The notes below the pieces were generated by a model. It searched no databases, was not told the DNA's origin, and saw only the letters and a list, made by a program, of their open reading frames with translations. A program made the translations under genes and the position numbers. Below, one piece after another: positions 13,886 to 22,030 of a stretch of 37,075 bases of DNA. The DNA lies in assembly GCA_900550005.1 (NCBI GenBank), contig URQL01000002.1:1-37075 (forward strand). The letters run 5' to 3'. Position 1 is the stretch's first letter; each line of letters starts with the position of its first letter. Source of the stretch: an uncultured Erysipelotrichaceae bacterium (GTDB lineage Bacteria > Bacillota_I > Bacilli_A > Erysipelotrichales > Coprobacillaceae).

Positions 13886-15406
13886 TTATTCAATAGATAA
13901 ATCTTCTCCATTAGAAGCAATGACTTTTTTATACCAATAGAATGATTTTTTCTTCGTACGTTTAAGAGTTCCGTTTCCTTGATCATCCATATCTACATAA
14001 ACAAAACCATAACGTTTTTTCATTTCACCTGTACCTGCTGATACAAGATCAATCCATCCCCAAGGTGTATAACCCATTAAATCGATACCATCTTTTTCAA
14101 TGGCTATTTTCATTTCTTTGATATGATCAGCTAAATATTGAATACGATAGTCATCATTAATAGATCCATCTGGTTCTACTGTATCAATATTTCCCATACC
14201 ATTTTCAACGATCCATAATGGTTTTTGATAACGATCATAAAGTTCATTTAAGACAAAGCGTAATCCTTTTGGATCAATTGGCCAACCCCATGGTGTTACT
14301 TCTAGATAAGGGTTTTTAGAAGCTTGTTGTCCTCCTGTTGTAACTGTAACTTCAGCGTTATGATCAAATGCTGTTGTACGATAATAAGAGAAAGCTAAGA
14401 ATTCACTTGGATATTGTTTTAAGATTGCTTCATCTCCTGGTTCTATTTGTAATTCAAAGTTATATTCTTCAAAAATACCTTTAGCATAAGCTGGGTAGTA
14501 ACCTCTCATCATAACATCAGCAAATAATAAAGCTCTTCTTCTAAAGTCATAAGCACCAAATACGTCATCAGGATGACAAGTCATTGGATAGATTCCACTA
14601 AGTGCTAACATACAACCAATTTTAAAATCTGGATTAATTTCGTGTCCGACTTTATTTGCTAAAGAACTAGCAACCATCAAATGGTGAATAGCTTGGTATT
14701 TACCAGCAGCTTCTTCTGGTTTAAAGGCATTTGGTGTAATTCCACCATTAATTTTAGTTGTATTAGCATTTTTATTTGTTGTTCCTAAAGTCCAATAACC
14801 ACCTAGAACATTGATTTCATTAACAGTGATCCAATATTTAACTTTATTTTTATAACGTTCAAATAGTGTTTTAGCGTAATTAACGAAGAAACCGATTAAT
14901 TCACGGTTAGCCCAACCACCATAGTTGTCAGCTAAGTATTGAGGCATATCAAAATGTAAAATCGTTACTAATGGTTCGATTCCATATTTTAAACATTCAT
15001 CAAATACTTCATCATAAAATTTTAATCCTTCTTCATTAGGTGTTTTATCATTACCATGAGGAAAAATTCTTGTCCAAGCAATAGATAAACGATAGCATTT
15101 AAATCCCATTTCAGCCATCAAAGCAATATCTTCTTTATAATGATGATAGAAATCTGTTGCTTGATGACTTGGATAGTATTCTCCTTCTTTAATAATTCCA
15201 ACAGCACCTTCTGGTAAAGATGATCCTAAAGTTGTTGATTCAATATTCCCTTCTTTTGTACGATAGAATATTTTTCTAGGTGTTGTATGGCTACCAGCAG
15301 TGATCATATCAGAAATAGCGAGTCCACGTCCACCTTCATTGTATCCTCCTTCATACTGGTTAGCAGCAGTAGCGCCACCCCATAAAAATCCTTTTGGAAA
15401 ACTCAT
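13886..15406 (-). CDS. 6-phospho-beta-glucosidase, GH1 (copy 1)
   Basis: 506 residues, glycoside hydrolase family 1. LWGGATAANQYEGGYNEGGR is the family's N-terminal signature; acid/base Glu197 lies in TVNEIN and nucleophile Glu401 in WIVENGMG. Ser456, Lys464 and Tyr466 in SAGTGEMKKRYGFVYVD match the loop that binds the 6-phosphate, so the substrate is a phosphorylated beta-glucoside from PTS uptake. No PTS permease is adjacent. The RBS aggagga precedes ATG 15406, and a cre-like element lies 46 bases upstream. A paralogue of nearly the same length is at 27863-29341. Confidence 0.92.
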   Translation of the reverse strand: MSFPKGFLWGGATAANQYEGGYNEGGRGLAISDMITAGSHTTPRKIFYRTKEGNIESTTLGSSLPEGAVGIIKEGEYYPSHQATDFYHHYKEDIALMAEMGFKCYRLSIAWTRIFPHGNDKTPNEEGLKFYDEVFDECLKYGIEPLVTILHFDMPQYLADNYGGWANRELIGFFVNYAKTLFERYKNKVKYWITVNEINVLGGYWTLGTTNKNANTTKINGGITPNAFKPEEAAGKYQAIHHLMVASSLANKVGHEINPDFKIGCMLALSGIYPMTCHPDDVFGAYDFRRRALLFADVMMRGYYPAYAKGIFEEYNFELQIEPGDEAILKQYPSEFLAFSYYRTTAFDHNAEVTVTTGGQQASKNPYLEVTPWGWPIDPKGLRFVLNELYDRYQKPLWIVENGMGNIDTVEPDGSINDDYRIQYLADHIKEMKIAIEKDGIDLMGYTPWGWIDLVSAGTGEMKKRYGFVYVDMDDQGNGTLKRTKKKSFYWYKKVIASNGEDLSIE

Positions 15407-15451
15407 TATTCATTCCTCCTTGTTTTTTTATTATCATACCAAATAAATAAA

Positions 15452-15465
15452 CGTAAACGCTTTAT
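15452..15465 (-). promoter_or_regulatory. cre-like site upstream of GH1 copy 1
   Basis: CGTAAACGCTTTAT (plus strand) keeps the core AA-N-CG-N-T of the CcpA site TGWAANCGNTNWCA but has about three mismatches at its ends. A TATGAT extended -10 (minus) lies just downstream toward the gene. Plausible, not certain. Confidence 0.4.
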
Positions 15466-15483
15466 TTTCATAATGTGCAAGTA

Positions 15484-15505
15484 AAAAAAGCTTCCAAAGA
15501 AGCTT
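15484..15505 (-). terminator. Intrinsic terminator
   Basis: Minus-strand AAAGCTTC-TTTG-GAAGCTTTTTTT, overlapping the stop of the gene at 15505. Confidence 0.82.
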
Positions 15506-15885
15506 TAGTGTTCATGATTAAAATTATCTTTTGCTAGAATATAAGCTAAGGCATCTTTAGTAGAATATGTTTTTTCATTGTGCCAAAGTGTTTGATTATT
15601 CATTGTAAATTCAAAAGTATTACCATCTTTTAAATCATAAGTAATTTGAATTGTATCTATTGATTTATTATTCTTTTTTAATGAGAATAGTTTAATTCGC
15701 GGACATTGAAAATACATAAAAAGGTCTTGATTATCATAAGTTTTTTCTTCACCTTGATAAACAACAGTTATTTTTTCAATGTTTTCTTGTTTAGGCGCAT
15801 CCCATAATTTTAATCTTTTATTACTATAATTAACAATAGCAACAAACATTATGACTACAATAATAAATTTAATGATTGTTTTCAT
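15505..15885 (-). CDS. Membrane-anchored protein of unknown function
   Basis: 126 residues. One N-terminal helix (MKTIIKFIIVVIMFVAIVNY) serves as signal anchor or uncleaved signal. A small extracytoplasmic domain of beta character follows (EKITVVYQGEEKTYDNQDL, DTIQITYDLKDGNTFEFTMN). I do not recognise the family. I place the start at ATG 15885 after aggtgatc; a GTG three codons earlier is within the RBS. Single-gene unit with its own terminator. Confidence 0.7.
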   Translation of the reverse strand: MKTIIKFIIVVIMFVAIVNYSNKRLKLWDAPKQENIEKITVVYQGEEKTYDNQDLFMYFQCPRIKLFSLKKNNKSIDTIQITYDLKDGNTFEFTMNNQTLWHNEKTYSTKDALAYILAKDNFNHEH

Positions 15886-15959
15886 AACGATCACCTATCC
15901 TTAGTTAAAGTATAACATAGTTTCTCTTATTTAATAGTAGAGTTGATTGATTTTCAAAA

Positions 15960-15995
15960 AAATGAAAGGAACAGTTATTCTTGTTCCTTTTTTAA
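15960..15995. terminator. Hairpin terminator at the end of the RpiR gene
   Basis: AAAGGAACA/TGTTCCTTT (loop gttattct) flanked by A and T runs; it overlaps the last codons of the RpiR gene. Confidence 0.7.
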
Positions 15996-16763
15996 ACAAT
16001 ATTTAGCATACATTCCAGCAATCATATTTGCAATTAAACTAAATTTAAGTGGATGATTTGCATAGGTGATTTCATCATTTTTAACAAAAATTAATTCATC
16101 AATATCTGGATTTTCAATTTTTAAATGAGGATTATAGGTAATGACCCATACTTTTGGTTTTTTTAAATACGGAATATGGGACTTTCTTTCAAAAATAAGA
16201 TTGAAATAACTTCCTGTTGCACTAAAGATAATAATTAAGTTTTCATCCGTAGCTTCTTTATAATAGGCTAGTTGATTTTTTTGACTTTCTTTACAACATA
16301 CAATTTTACGACTAACATAGAGTTCGGTTTGTAAATATAAAGCAGCACTATAGGACTGCATAGAACCAAAAACGGCGACTTTCTTATAATTATATAGATC
16401 TTCTACTAATTGGTTTAATTTGGAATAGTCTAGGTGTTGGTGTAAATCGATAATTTCCTTGGAAATATTCAGTAAGAAGTCTTCTTCTATAAGTTCAGGT
16501 TTAGCAAATTTTTGATCACGGTAATAATCAATTGTATAGAATTCTTGTTTTAGTTCATTAAAATCACTTAGTCCTAAGCTTTTACAAAAACGACTTACTG
16601 TAGAAGGGGACATAAAACAGGCATCTGCTAAATCTTTAATATTTAAATCTTCAATCGCATCAATATGTTCAAGTAGGTATTTAGATAGAGTATGATTAAC
16701 ACTTCCGTGTTTTTCACTGTTATAACAAGTTAATAACATTGATGGTAAACGACTATTAGGCAT
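15975..16763 (-). CDS. RpiR/MurR-family transcription regulator
   Basis: 262 residues. An N-terminal RpiR helix-turn-helix (about 30-80; LNIKDLADACFMSPSTVSRF then CKSLGLSDFNELK) precedes a C-terminal SIS sugar-phosphate-isomerase fold (about 105-240) with VAVFGSMQSYSAALYLQTEL and IIFSATGSYFN, the Ser/Thr-rich phosphosugar loops. Such proteins sense phosphosugars and control their catabolism. The GNAT gene lies 2 bases upstream on the same strand, so they are cotranscribed. The nearest candidate target is the GH1 gene at 13886-15406, but two terminators lie between, so any link is inferred. Confidence 0.85.
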   Translation of the reverse strand: MPNSRLPSMLLTCYNSEKHGSVNHTLSKYLLEHIDAIEDLNIKDLADACFMSPSTVSRFCKSLGLSDFNELKQEFYTIDYYRDQKFAKPELIEEDFLLNISKEIIDLHQHLDYSKLNQLVEDLYNYKKVAVFGSMQSYSAALYLQTELYVSRKIVCCKESQKNQLAYYKEATDENLIIIFSATGSYFNLIFERKSHIPYLKKPKVWVITYNPHLKIENPDIDELIFVKNDEITYANHPLKFSLIANMIAGMYAKYCLKKEQE

Positions 16764-16765
16764 AA

Positions 16766-17308
16766 TTAAAATTCCTTTACCATTAATATAGAATCAATCA
16801 TTGTTTCTTCTATATTAAATGCATTTGGTAAACGACCATATTGTTTAAAACCATATTTTTCATAGAGCTTTATCGCACGTAGATTATCAGCATAAACTTC
16901 TAACTCAACTTGTTTATAACCTTCTTTATTTGCTTGTGTTAAAGCTTCTTCTAAGAGCTTTGAACCAATACCATAAGACCAATATTCTTTTAAAACAGAT
17001 ATTCCAAGTGAACAGCGGTGAGCTATTTTTTTACGATTTGATGATGAAAAGATACTTACACTACCGATCATGTTATTTTGATCAAAAGCACAGATAAAGA
17101 TCGACTTTGGATTATCTTCTAACTTTTGAAGATAAACTTTTTCTTCTTCTATTGATAAGAATTCATTAGGTTCTCTAAGTAGATAATGTGTTTCACTTAG
17201 CATTTGTTCCATATATTCAACCATTGTTTTAGCGTCACTTACCTGTGGATTTCTTAGTGTGATTTGCTTGTTTTTAAATTGAAATAATTTTGAAGCATAA
17301 TGAACCAT
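16766..17308 (-). CDS. GNAT-family N-acetyltransferase
   Basis: 180 residues. The acetyl-CoA fold is evident from residue about 15 (ITLRNPQVSDAKTMVEYMEQ) through the central strand MIGSVSIFSSSNRKKIAHRC, the CoA pyrophosphate loop at YWSYGIGSKLLEEALTQA, and the C-terminal NLRAIKLYEKYGFKQYGRLP. The substrate is unknown; the RimJ/RimL-like opening suggests protein N-termini or small amines. I use ATG 17308, 8 bases after aaaggg; a GTG three codons upstream is possible. It is the first gene of a two-gene unit with the RpiR regulator. Confidence 0.85.
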   Translation of the reverse strand: MVHYASKLFQFKNKQITLRNPQVSDAKTMVEYMEQMLSETHYLLREPNEFLSIEEEKVYLQKLEDNPKSIFICAFDQNNMIGSVSIFSSSNRKKIAHRCSLGISVLKEYWSYGIGSKLLEEALTQANKEGYKQVELEVYADNLRAIKLYEKYGFKQYGRLPNAFNIEETMIDSILMVKEF

Positions 17309-17427
17309 TTTGGACACCCTTTCTTTTTTTTTAATTATAGCACAATCTTTTTTTTTAGAATATGAAAAAAAGGGGTGTCTTGCAAATAATTCGGTATACT
17401 TAAATTAATTGTAGGAGGAAAAATGAA

Positions 17428-18282
17428 ATGATTAAATTAATAGCAAGTGATATTGATGGGACTTTAGTAGGAAAAAAGAGAAAAATTAGTGATAAAAATA
17501 TTGAAGCGATTCGTTACGCATTAAGTAAAGGTGTTCATTTTGCGATTGCATCAGGAAGAGCATATGATGATATTACACCTGTTTATAAACCTTTTGGATT
17601 AGAATGCCAAGTTATTGCTGTGAATGGAGCAAAATATTATGATGAAACAGGGAAACAACTGGTATCTTATCTATTAAATAAAGAATCTTGTTTAAAAGTG
17701 ATCGATCTATTTGAAAAACATAATTTACATTATATGCTTTATACATCAAAAGGGACTGTAACACATATGGATGTTGAAGAAGTAAAAGATAGTTTTATAA
17801 AAAGAAAAGTACATCATTCAGGTGGAACTTATGAAGATACATATAATGATATGGAAACAAATTACATCCCTTTTAGAACATTACGTCATGAAGACGATTT
17901 AGATACTTTTTTAAGTGAAGATGTTGAAATTCATAAAGTAGAAGGCTTTGATCCTTACCCAGAAAAGATTGATGAAGTCAAACCATTTATGAAAGATATT
18001 GACCATATTGCTTATCTTTCATCATTTAATAATAATATGGAAGTCACTAATGATAAAGCAAACAAAGGAGATAGCTTACTTTATGCAACGAAGTTAATGG
18101 GAATCAAACCTGAAGAAGTCTTAGTATTGGGTGATGCAGCAAATGATATGAGTATGTTTGAATTATTTGAAAATAGTGCAGCTGTAGCTAATGCGAGTGA
18201 GGAAATCAAAGCAAAAGCAAAATACCAAGTTGCTTCATGTGACGATGATGGTGTCGCTGAAGCAATTTATAAATTAATATAA
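17428..18282 (+). CDS. Cof-type HAD-IIB phosphatase (YidA-like)
   Basis: 284 residues. Motif I ASDIDGTLVGKKRKIS (7-22) has both catalytic Asp residues, motif II is the Ser in FAIASGRAYDD, motif III Lys is in NDKANKGDSL and motif IV is VLGDAANDMSMFELF with ANASEEIKAKAK after it. The cap domain between residues about 85 and 190 is of the IIB (Cof) type. The protein is a cytosolic sugar-phosphate or cofactor phosphatase; its substrate is not predictable. Start ATG 17428 follows gtaggaggaaa. It is a single-gene unit and the third HAD-IIB gene in the window, counting the fossil at 29485. Confidence 0.9.
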   Translation: MIKLIASDIDGTLVGKKRKISDKNIEAIRYALSKGVHFAIASGRAYDDITPVYKPFGLECQVIAVNGAKYYDETGKQLVSYLLNKESCLKVIDLFEKHNLHYMLYTSKGTVTHMDVEEVKDSFIKRKVHHSGGTYEDTYNDMETNYIPFRTLRHEDDLDTFLSEDVEIHKVEGFDPYPEKIDEVKPFMKDIDHIAYLSSFNNNMEVTNDKANKGDSLLYATKLMGIKPEEVLVLGDAANDMSMFELFENSAAVANASEEIKAKAKYQVASCDDDGVAEAIYKLI

Positions 18283-18291
18283 AAATAATAT

Positions 18292-18330
18292 AAAGTGTTA
18301 GAGAAAAAACTTTAACACTTTTTTATTTTT
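18292..18330 (+). terminator. Intrinsic terminator
   Basis: AAAGTGTTA/TAACACTTT stem followed by TTTATTTTTTT. Confidence 0.82.
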
Positions 18331-18342
18331 TTAAATTTACTA

Positions 18343-18373
18343 TTGACTTTAAAGTTAAGTTTAAGGTAGAGAT
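18343..18373 (+). promoter_or_regulatory. Second MerR-type promoter/operator element
   Basis: TTGACT (18343-18348), a 19-base spacer, then AGAGAT where TATAAT is expected. Nineteen bases from ACTTTAAAGTTAAGTTTAA are the same as at 1919-1950. The -10 is poor, suggesting a decaying promoter whose original gene was replaced by the IS remnant that follows. Confidence 0.5.
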
Positions 18374-18393
18374 AGAAAGTTGAGGATTTATTT

Positions 18394-18736
18394 ATGAGTA
18401 CTGTTAAACCTAGAAAAAATTCTCTTATCGATTTTATTAATCAATTTGGTTTGGAAGATCAACAAATTAATTTTTTTGTCAATTTAAAATGGCCTAATGG
18501 GTTTTCTTGTGATCATTGTCACTGTCATGATTATTATCTTGTTAAAAGAAATAATGTAAAAAGCGGTTACCTTCTTGTTTGTAAAAAGTGTGGTCATCAA
18601 CATTCTTTATTAGCTGGTACTCTTTTTCAAGATTCTAATCTTCCTTTAATTAAAATTTTGATTGGTTTATCTATTTTCTTTACTTCCTTCTTTTACATCT
18701 AGCATAGCTAAAAAAGTAAATCAAAACCCTATTTAG
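18394..18736 (+). mobile_element. IS1595-type transposase remnant
   Basis: ATG 18394 opens 102 codons matching the N-terminus of IS1595/ISXO2-like transposases. LKWPNGFSCDHCHCHDYYLV and LLVCKKCGHQHSLLAGTLFQ carry the two Cys pairs of the zinc ribbon and the 'W-P-x-G-F-x-C' and 'T-x-x-x-GT-x-F' landmarks. The frame ends at TAG 18700; a shifted frame goes on with TSSIAKKVNQNP to a TAG near 18734. The DDE-type catalytic core (about 200 residues) is absent and no inverted repeats are seen, so it is an inactive fragment. Confidence 0.78.
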
Positions 18737-18906
18737 CTACTGTTTCTAAATAATTTAAATTATCTTTTTTTTCATGTTTTCTACCATCCTTTTATCTATA
18801 ATTAAATTTATTTTACGCTATTTTGTTGGCGCTTTAAAGTAACATAGTTGAACAAACTATATCGAAATAAAAATAAAGCATAAGTTATAATGGGAGGTGA
18901 AAAGAG

Positions 18907-19200
18907 ATGGGAATGCCTGTAATTGAACCTGTAAGAATTGATCCTGAGTATGCAGCAACCGCTTTATTACAATCGATTGCTTTAGAAGAAACGGCATTAT
19001 CACACATTATCAATGCTGAAGGGGAAAAACTTCAAAAAGGAATTGCAATTTCAAATAACGTGAATGATTTATTAAGACTAAATGAATCTGTAGCAAGTAT
19101 GATTAATGATGTGAAAGAATTAGAAAATGCTTTAAAAGATAAACTTGATGCTGCAGTTAACTTATTTACTATGGCTCAAAAAAATCGTTGCCGTAACTAA
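18907..19200 (+). CDS. Small helical protein with SIALEETALSHIINAEGEK motif
   Basis: 97 residues, cytosolic, mainly two long amphipathic helices. The stretch ALLQSIALEETALSHIINAE is a recurrent Firmicute motif that I know from small proteins and from the C-termini of some collagen-like/exosporium-type proteins; its function is not established. A second helix (ESVASMINDVKELENALKDK) looks like a coiled coil. Start ATG 18907 follows gggaggtga. A TATAAT just 1 base before the RBS is too close to be its promoter. Single-gene unit with a hairpin terminator. Confidence 0.75.
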   Translation: MGMPVIEPVRIDPEYAATALLQSIALEETALSHIINAEGEKLQKGIAISNNVNDLLRLNESVASMINDVKELENALKDKLDAAVNLFTMAQKNRCRN

Positions 19201-19202
19201 TC

Positions 19203-19233
19203 AATGCGAGGAATTTCCTCGCATTATCGTTTT
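19203..19233 (+). terminator. Hairpin terminator
   Basis: AATGCGAGGAA/TTCCTCGCATT directly after the stop, followed by a weak T run (tcgtttt). Confidence 0.65.
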
Positions 19234-19287
19234 GTTGCATTTGTTGTACTACGAAAATTGTTATCGTTGCAAATTAAATGCAACGAA
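19234..19287. repeat. Nested inverted repeats around GTTGCA
   Basis: CGTTGCA-aattaaa-TGCAACG is a perfect 7-bp hairpin (about 19267-19287). The same right arm can instead pair with GTTGCATTT near 19234. The two foldings are mutually exclusive. No gene lies here, and the function is unknown. Confidence 0.45.
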
Positions 19288-19359
19288 GCACATATTGTTG
19301 TATTCAATTATTTAAACAAAAGTAAAAGAGTAAAGTAGGGGGACTTTGCTCTTTTAATA

Positions 19360-19818
19360 CTATTTAAGAATAACATTTGTAATATAACAACTGTATTTAT
19401 GCAAGAATTTAGTTTTTTGGATAGGGTCTTTTAAAATTTCTGGTTTATATTTTTTAACGGATTTTAAATCTTCTAATAAAGCCATTAAATTCATTTCGCC
19501 ACCATAATCGAATAATGAAGTATCTTCTAAGACTTCAATTGTGTGTTTATGGAATGGTGGAATGTGAATTAATGTGTCTTTTTCTACGATATATTCTTTA
19601 TCTAAAATGGTTACTTTTAATTTTCCAAATAACACTGAATAAAGTTTGTAATATGGATGAGGATAATTGAATTCAAATGTTATACCTTTTTTTAGATTTG
19701 CATGCCAAACTTCTTTAACACCATTTGTTTCCCATTTTCCAATTTTTAATTATAAGTTAATCCCATCATCATGGTAGGGACTAAAAGGTAAATTCAGGAG
19801 TACGTACTTCATGCATTT
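19360..19818 (-). pseudogene. Decayed cupin-domain gene
   Basis: On the minus strand the pieces read, in order, MHEVRTPEFT; after a shift, PFSPYHDDGINL-stop; then LKIGKWETNGVKEVWHANLK and a long open run through KEYIVEKDTLIHIPPFHKHT to SCYITNVILK. The PPFHKHTIEV segment with alternating strands is a cupin metal-site region. One frameshift and one stop break the gene. A 91-codon frame from GTG 19635 is the largest intact part. There is no clear RBS for it. Confidence 0.68.
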
Positions 19819-19898
19819 CGTTGTTTCTTAACAACCCCTTCTCTCCATTTTGTCAACAACATCTCGTAAACCCTTTATTTTAAACAAAAAAAGCATTG

Positions 19899-20098
19899 AT
19901 GTTATGTAAAGAAGAAGGTTTATTTAAAAATATTCGAGATGAAGAAATACCAGATTATATTTTACGTTCTAAGTTTGAACATTTTATTGATCATGATTAA
20001 TTAGAAGAAAAATTAAAAGAAGAAAAAGTTTATCTAAACAAATATTAGATAAGATGCCAGATCAGCTTCCTGAAGATTATGGTGAATTTTATTTTTAA
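19899..20098 (+). pseudogene. Fragment of an unrecognised gene
   Basis: The frame reads MLCKEEGLFKNIRDEEIPDY then ILRSKFEHFIDHD, stop (19998), LEEKLKEEK, and after a shift LSKQILDKMPDQLPEDYGEF to a stop at 20096. Composition is normal for protein and acidic/helical. I cannot name it. A stop plus a frameshift mark it as decayed. Confidence 0.4.
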
Positions 20099-20112
20099 AA
20101 TTATTTGGTAAA

Positions 20113-20145
20113 GAAAAATTCTAGCAATTAAGCTAGAATTTTTTC
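20113..20145 (-). terminator. Intrinsic terminator
   Basis: Minus-strand AAATTCTAGC/GCTAGAATTT with loop ttaatt and T tail, overlapping the acetyltransferase stop. Confidence 0.8.
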
Positions 20146-20619
20146 ATAAGCAAGTCTTGGTGATCCATTATCTGTATAAATGATACCACAATAAGTAAAA
20201 CCGTTTTTTAAGATAACATGTTGCATAATTTTATTATCTTGGTGTGTATCAATTCTTAAATGATTGATTTCTTTAGAGCAATAATTAATAATATTTCTTA
20301 CAATACCTTTATAATTAGGTAAACTTGCAACACGGTGGATTGTTCCATAAGGATTAGATGATAGCCATTTTCCTTCTATAACTTGATAAGTAGGATCTTC
20401 ACCTAGGATAAAAGCAAAGACACCACAAATTGTATTTTGATTGATTAAAATATAAAGATTTTTGTTTTGAATGTCTTGTGTGATTTGTGTAGTTGAAGGG
20501 TAATGATCTCCCCATTGAGTTGCATTACCTGTCTGTTTCATGAATTGACGAGCTTGTTTATAAATATTTAAAATGATATCTAAATCTTCGATTGAAGCTA
20601 AACGAATTGTATATTTCAT
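20128..20619 (-). CDS. GNAT-family N-acetyltransferase
   Basis: 163 residues. MKYTIRLASIEDLDIILNIY is the usual GNAT opening; the central strand NTICGVFAFILGEDPTY, then GTIHRVASLPNYKGIVRNII and the C-terminal DTHQDNKIMQHVILKNGFTY resemble the small YjcF/RimI-like group that acetylates unknown small molecules. I choose the ATG overlapping the upstream stop (TAATG, one base shared), which implies translational coupling; an ATG five codons earlier is the alternative. It is the last gene of an apparent unit with the pyruvate-kinase-like gene. Confidence 0.85.
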   Translation of the reverse strand: MKYTIRLASIEDLDIILNIYKQARQFMKQTGNATQWGDHYPSTTQITQDIQNKNLYILINQNTICGVFAFILGEDPTYQVIEGKWLSSNPYGTIHRVASLPNYKGIVRNIINYCSKEINHLRIDTHQDNKIMQHVILKNGFTYCGIIYTDNGSPRLAYEKILA

Positions 20620-21176
20620 TAATAGGGCATACATAAGAATTCATGAACTTTTGTTTTTAAAATATTATGAGCATATTCAGGAGTCATAACACATGATGAA
20701 TCTGCTCCAGCACCACTACCACCAATACAAACAACAGCTTTTTGATAATCAATTGCTCCTGCATCTAAAGCCATTGTTGCACATTCAACACATACTTTGA
20801 TTCCTCGTGAAATCATACGTAAAGTATCAGCCATGATTTCAACAGGGGATATGGTTTTATAGACTTTAGAAATTCCCCTTTCCGCACCACTTAATACGTG
20901 AGCAGCTGTAATGATATGAATACCTTGATTTTCTAAGTCTTTTCTTAAAGTTTCATCTAAGCGATTTTCACCAGGATTTGGATAGCCATAAGCAAGAGAG
21001 ATCATGACTAATTTATTTTTAAAATTTTTTTCTTTAGCAATTTTTAAAATTTCTAATGCTGTTTTACCTGTAGATGAGGCAAAGACAAGATCGGTGTTTA
21101 ATTCAATTGCTTTATTTAAAGCGATTTCGATTGTTTCTTGTGTGTTTTCAGGATCAATCTTTTCAAAAACTTTCAT
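20619..21176 (-). CDS. Stand-alone pyruvate kinase alpha/beta (C-terminal) domain protein
   Basis: 185 residues corresponding to the C-terminal PK_C domain, without the catalytic TIM barrel. TDLVFASSTGKTALEILKIA includes the phosphate-binding 'S-S/T-G-K-T' loop where full-length pyruvate kinases bind an effector; ECATMALDAGAIDYQKAVVC and GGSGAGADSSCVM follow. It is likely a ligand-binding protein, not an enzyme; this is inferred from the missing barrel. Start ATG 21176 follows aaggagga, 13 bases after the mntP stop, so it may be in the same transcript as mntP. Confidence 0.83.
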   Translation of the reverse strand: MKVFEKIDPENTQETIEIALNKAIELNTDLVFASSTGKTALEILKIAKEKNFKNKLVMISLAYGYPNPGENRLDETLRKDLENQGIHIITAAHVLSGAERGISKVYKTISPVEIMADTLRMISRGIKVCVECATMALDAGAIDYQKAVVCIGGSGAGADSSCVMTPEYAHNILKTKVHEFLCMPY

Positions 21177-21189
21177 AAAATCCTCCTTT

Positions 21190-21756
21190 TTAGAAGAATA
21201 TACCTAAGTGTTCTAATAGGATTTTTGTTCCAATTAGAATTAGAATAATTCCTCCTGTAATTTCTGCTTTTGATTTATATTTTTCACCAAATATATTTCC
21301 TATTTTAACGCCAATAGCAGATAAAGTAAAGGTGATGATTCCGATAAAAGATACGGCAGGTACAATTTTTACATTTAAAAAGGCAAATGTAATTCCAACT
21401 GCTAAAGCATCAATACTTGTAGCAATAGCTAACATCACCATTGTTTTTACATCTAAAGAAGCATCACATTCTTCCACTTCTTCTTTAGATGTTGCTTCTT
21501 TGATCATATTTATACCAATAAATCCAAGTAAGATAAAAGCGATCCAGTGATCAATACTTGTAATATATTCTGTAAAACGACTTCCTAAAATATACCCAAT
21601 TGTAGGCATTACTGCCTGAAATACACCAAAATAACCACCAATGATTAAATAAGCTTTAAGAGGTGGCTTTTTCATTGATAAACCTTTACAAATTGATACT
21701 GCAAAAGCATCCATGGATAAACCGATTGCTAAAATAAATAATTCTAGTAAACTCAT
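21190..21756 (-). CDS. mntP: Manganese efflux pump MntP
   Basis: 188 residues, six predicted membrane helices in two repeats. MSLLELFILAIGLSMDAFAV with the Asp in helix 1 and ATSIDALAVGITFAFLN in helix 4 are the paired MntP signatures, each with an acidic residue thought to bind Mn(II). It exports excess Mn(II) across the cytoplasmic membrane. The upstream leader carries a yybP-ykoY riboswitch, the expected control, which supports the assignment independently. The RBS aaaggag precedes ATG 21756. Confidence 0.95.
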   Translation of the reverse strand: MSLLELFILAIGLSMDAFAVSICKGLSMKKPPLKAYLIIGGYFGVFQAVMPTIGYILGSRFTEYITSIDHWIAFILLGFIGINMIKEATSKEEVEECDASLDVKTMVMLAIATSIDALAVGITFAFLNVKIVPAVSFIGIITFTLSAIGVKIGNIFGEKYKSKAEITGGIILILIGTKILLEHLGIFF

Positions 21757-21784
21757 TTTTATTCTCCTTTAATCTTGAGTAGTA

Positions 21785-21905
21785 AAAAAGACTTACCTAT
21801 ATATGAATTCATATATAGATAAGTCTCGTTATTTAAAGCAAAACCAGATTTTCATCATTATGTTGACTTTGCTACACATTATTGTGCTAACTACTCCCTT
21901 ATTCT
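21785..21905 (-). promoter_or_regulatory. yybP-ykoY manganese riboswitch with terminator
   Basis: On the minus strand the leader has AAGGGAGTAGTTAGC, later AAAGTCAACAT, then GGTTTTGC and AACGAGAC: the conserved blocks of the Mn(II)-sensing yybP-ykoY aptamer. A long stem (GACTTAtCTATATATG paired with its complement ending GTAAGTC) ending in TTTTTT follows at 21785-21825. Mn(II) binding is expected to prevent this terminator and switch mntP on. Confidence 0.9.
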
Positions 21906-21920
21906 CTTACAACGCTAATC

Positions 21921-21949
21921 ATTATAACGAACTCTAAATGAAAAATCAA
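21921..21949 (-). promoter_or_regulatory. Promoter of the mntP riboswitch leader
   Basis: Minus strand TTGATT (21944-21949), 17-base spacer, TATAAT (21921-21926). Confidence 0.8.
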
Positions 21950-22030
21950 TCAAATCTTGTATTTTTGAACTGTGATTACGGAAATAAGTTTAACCTCCGT
22001 GGTAACTACCGTGGTTGTTGATGAGGTTAT

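Noticed and set aside
18886..18891. TATAAT before the SIALEE-motif protein gene
   Set aside because: Only one base before the RBS, so transcription would begin inside or after the RBS; not used as a promoter.
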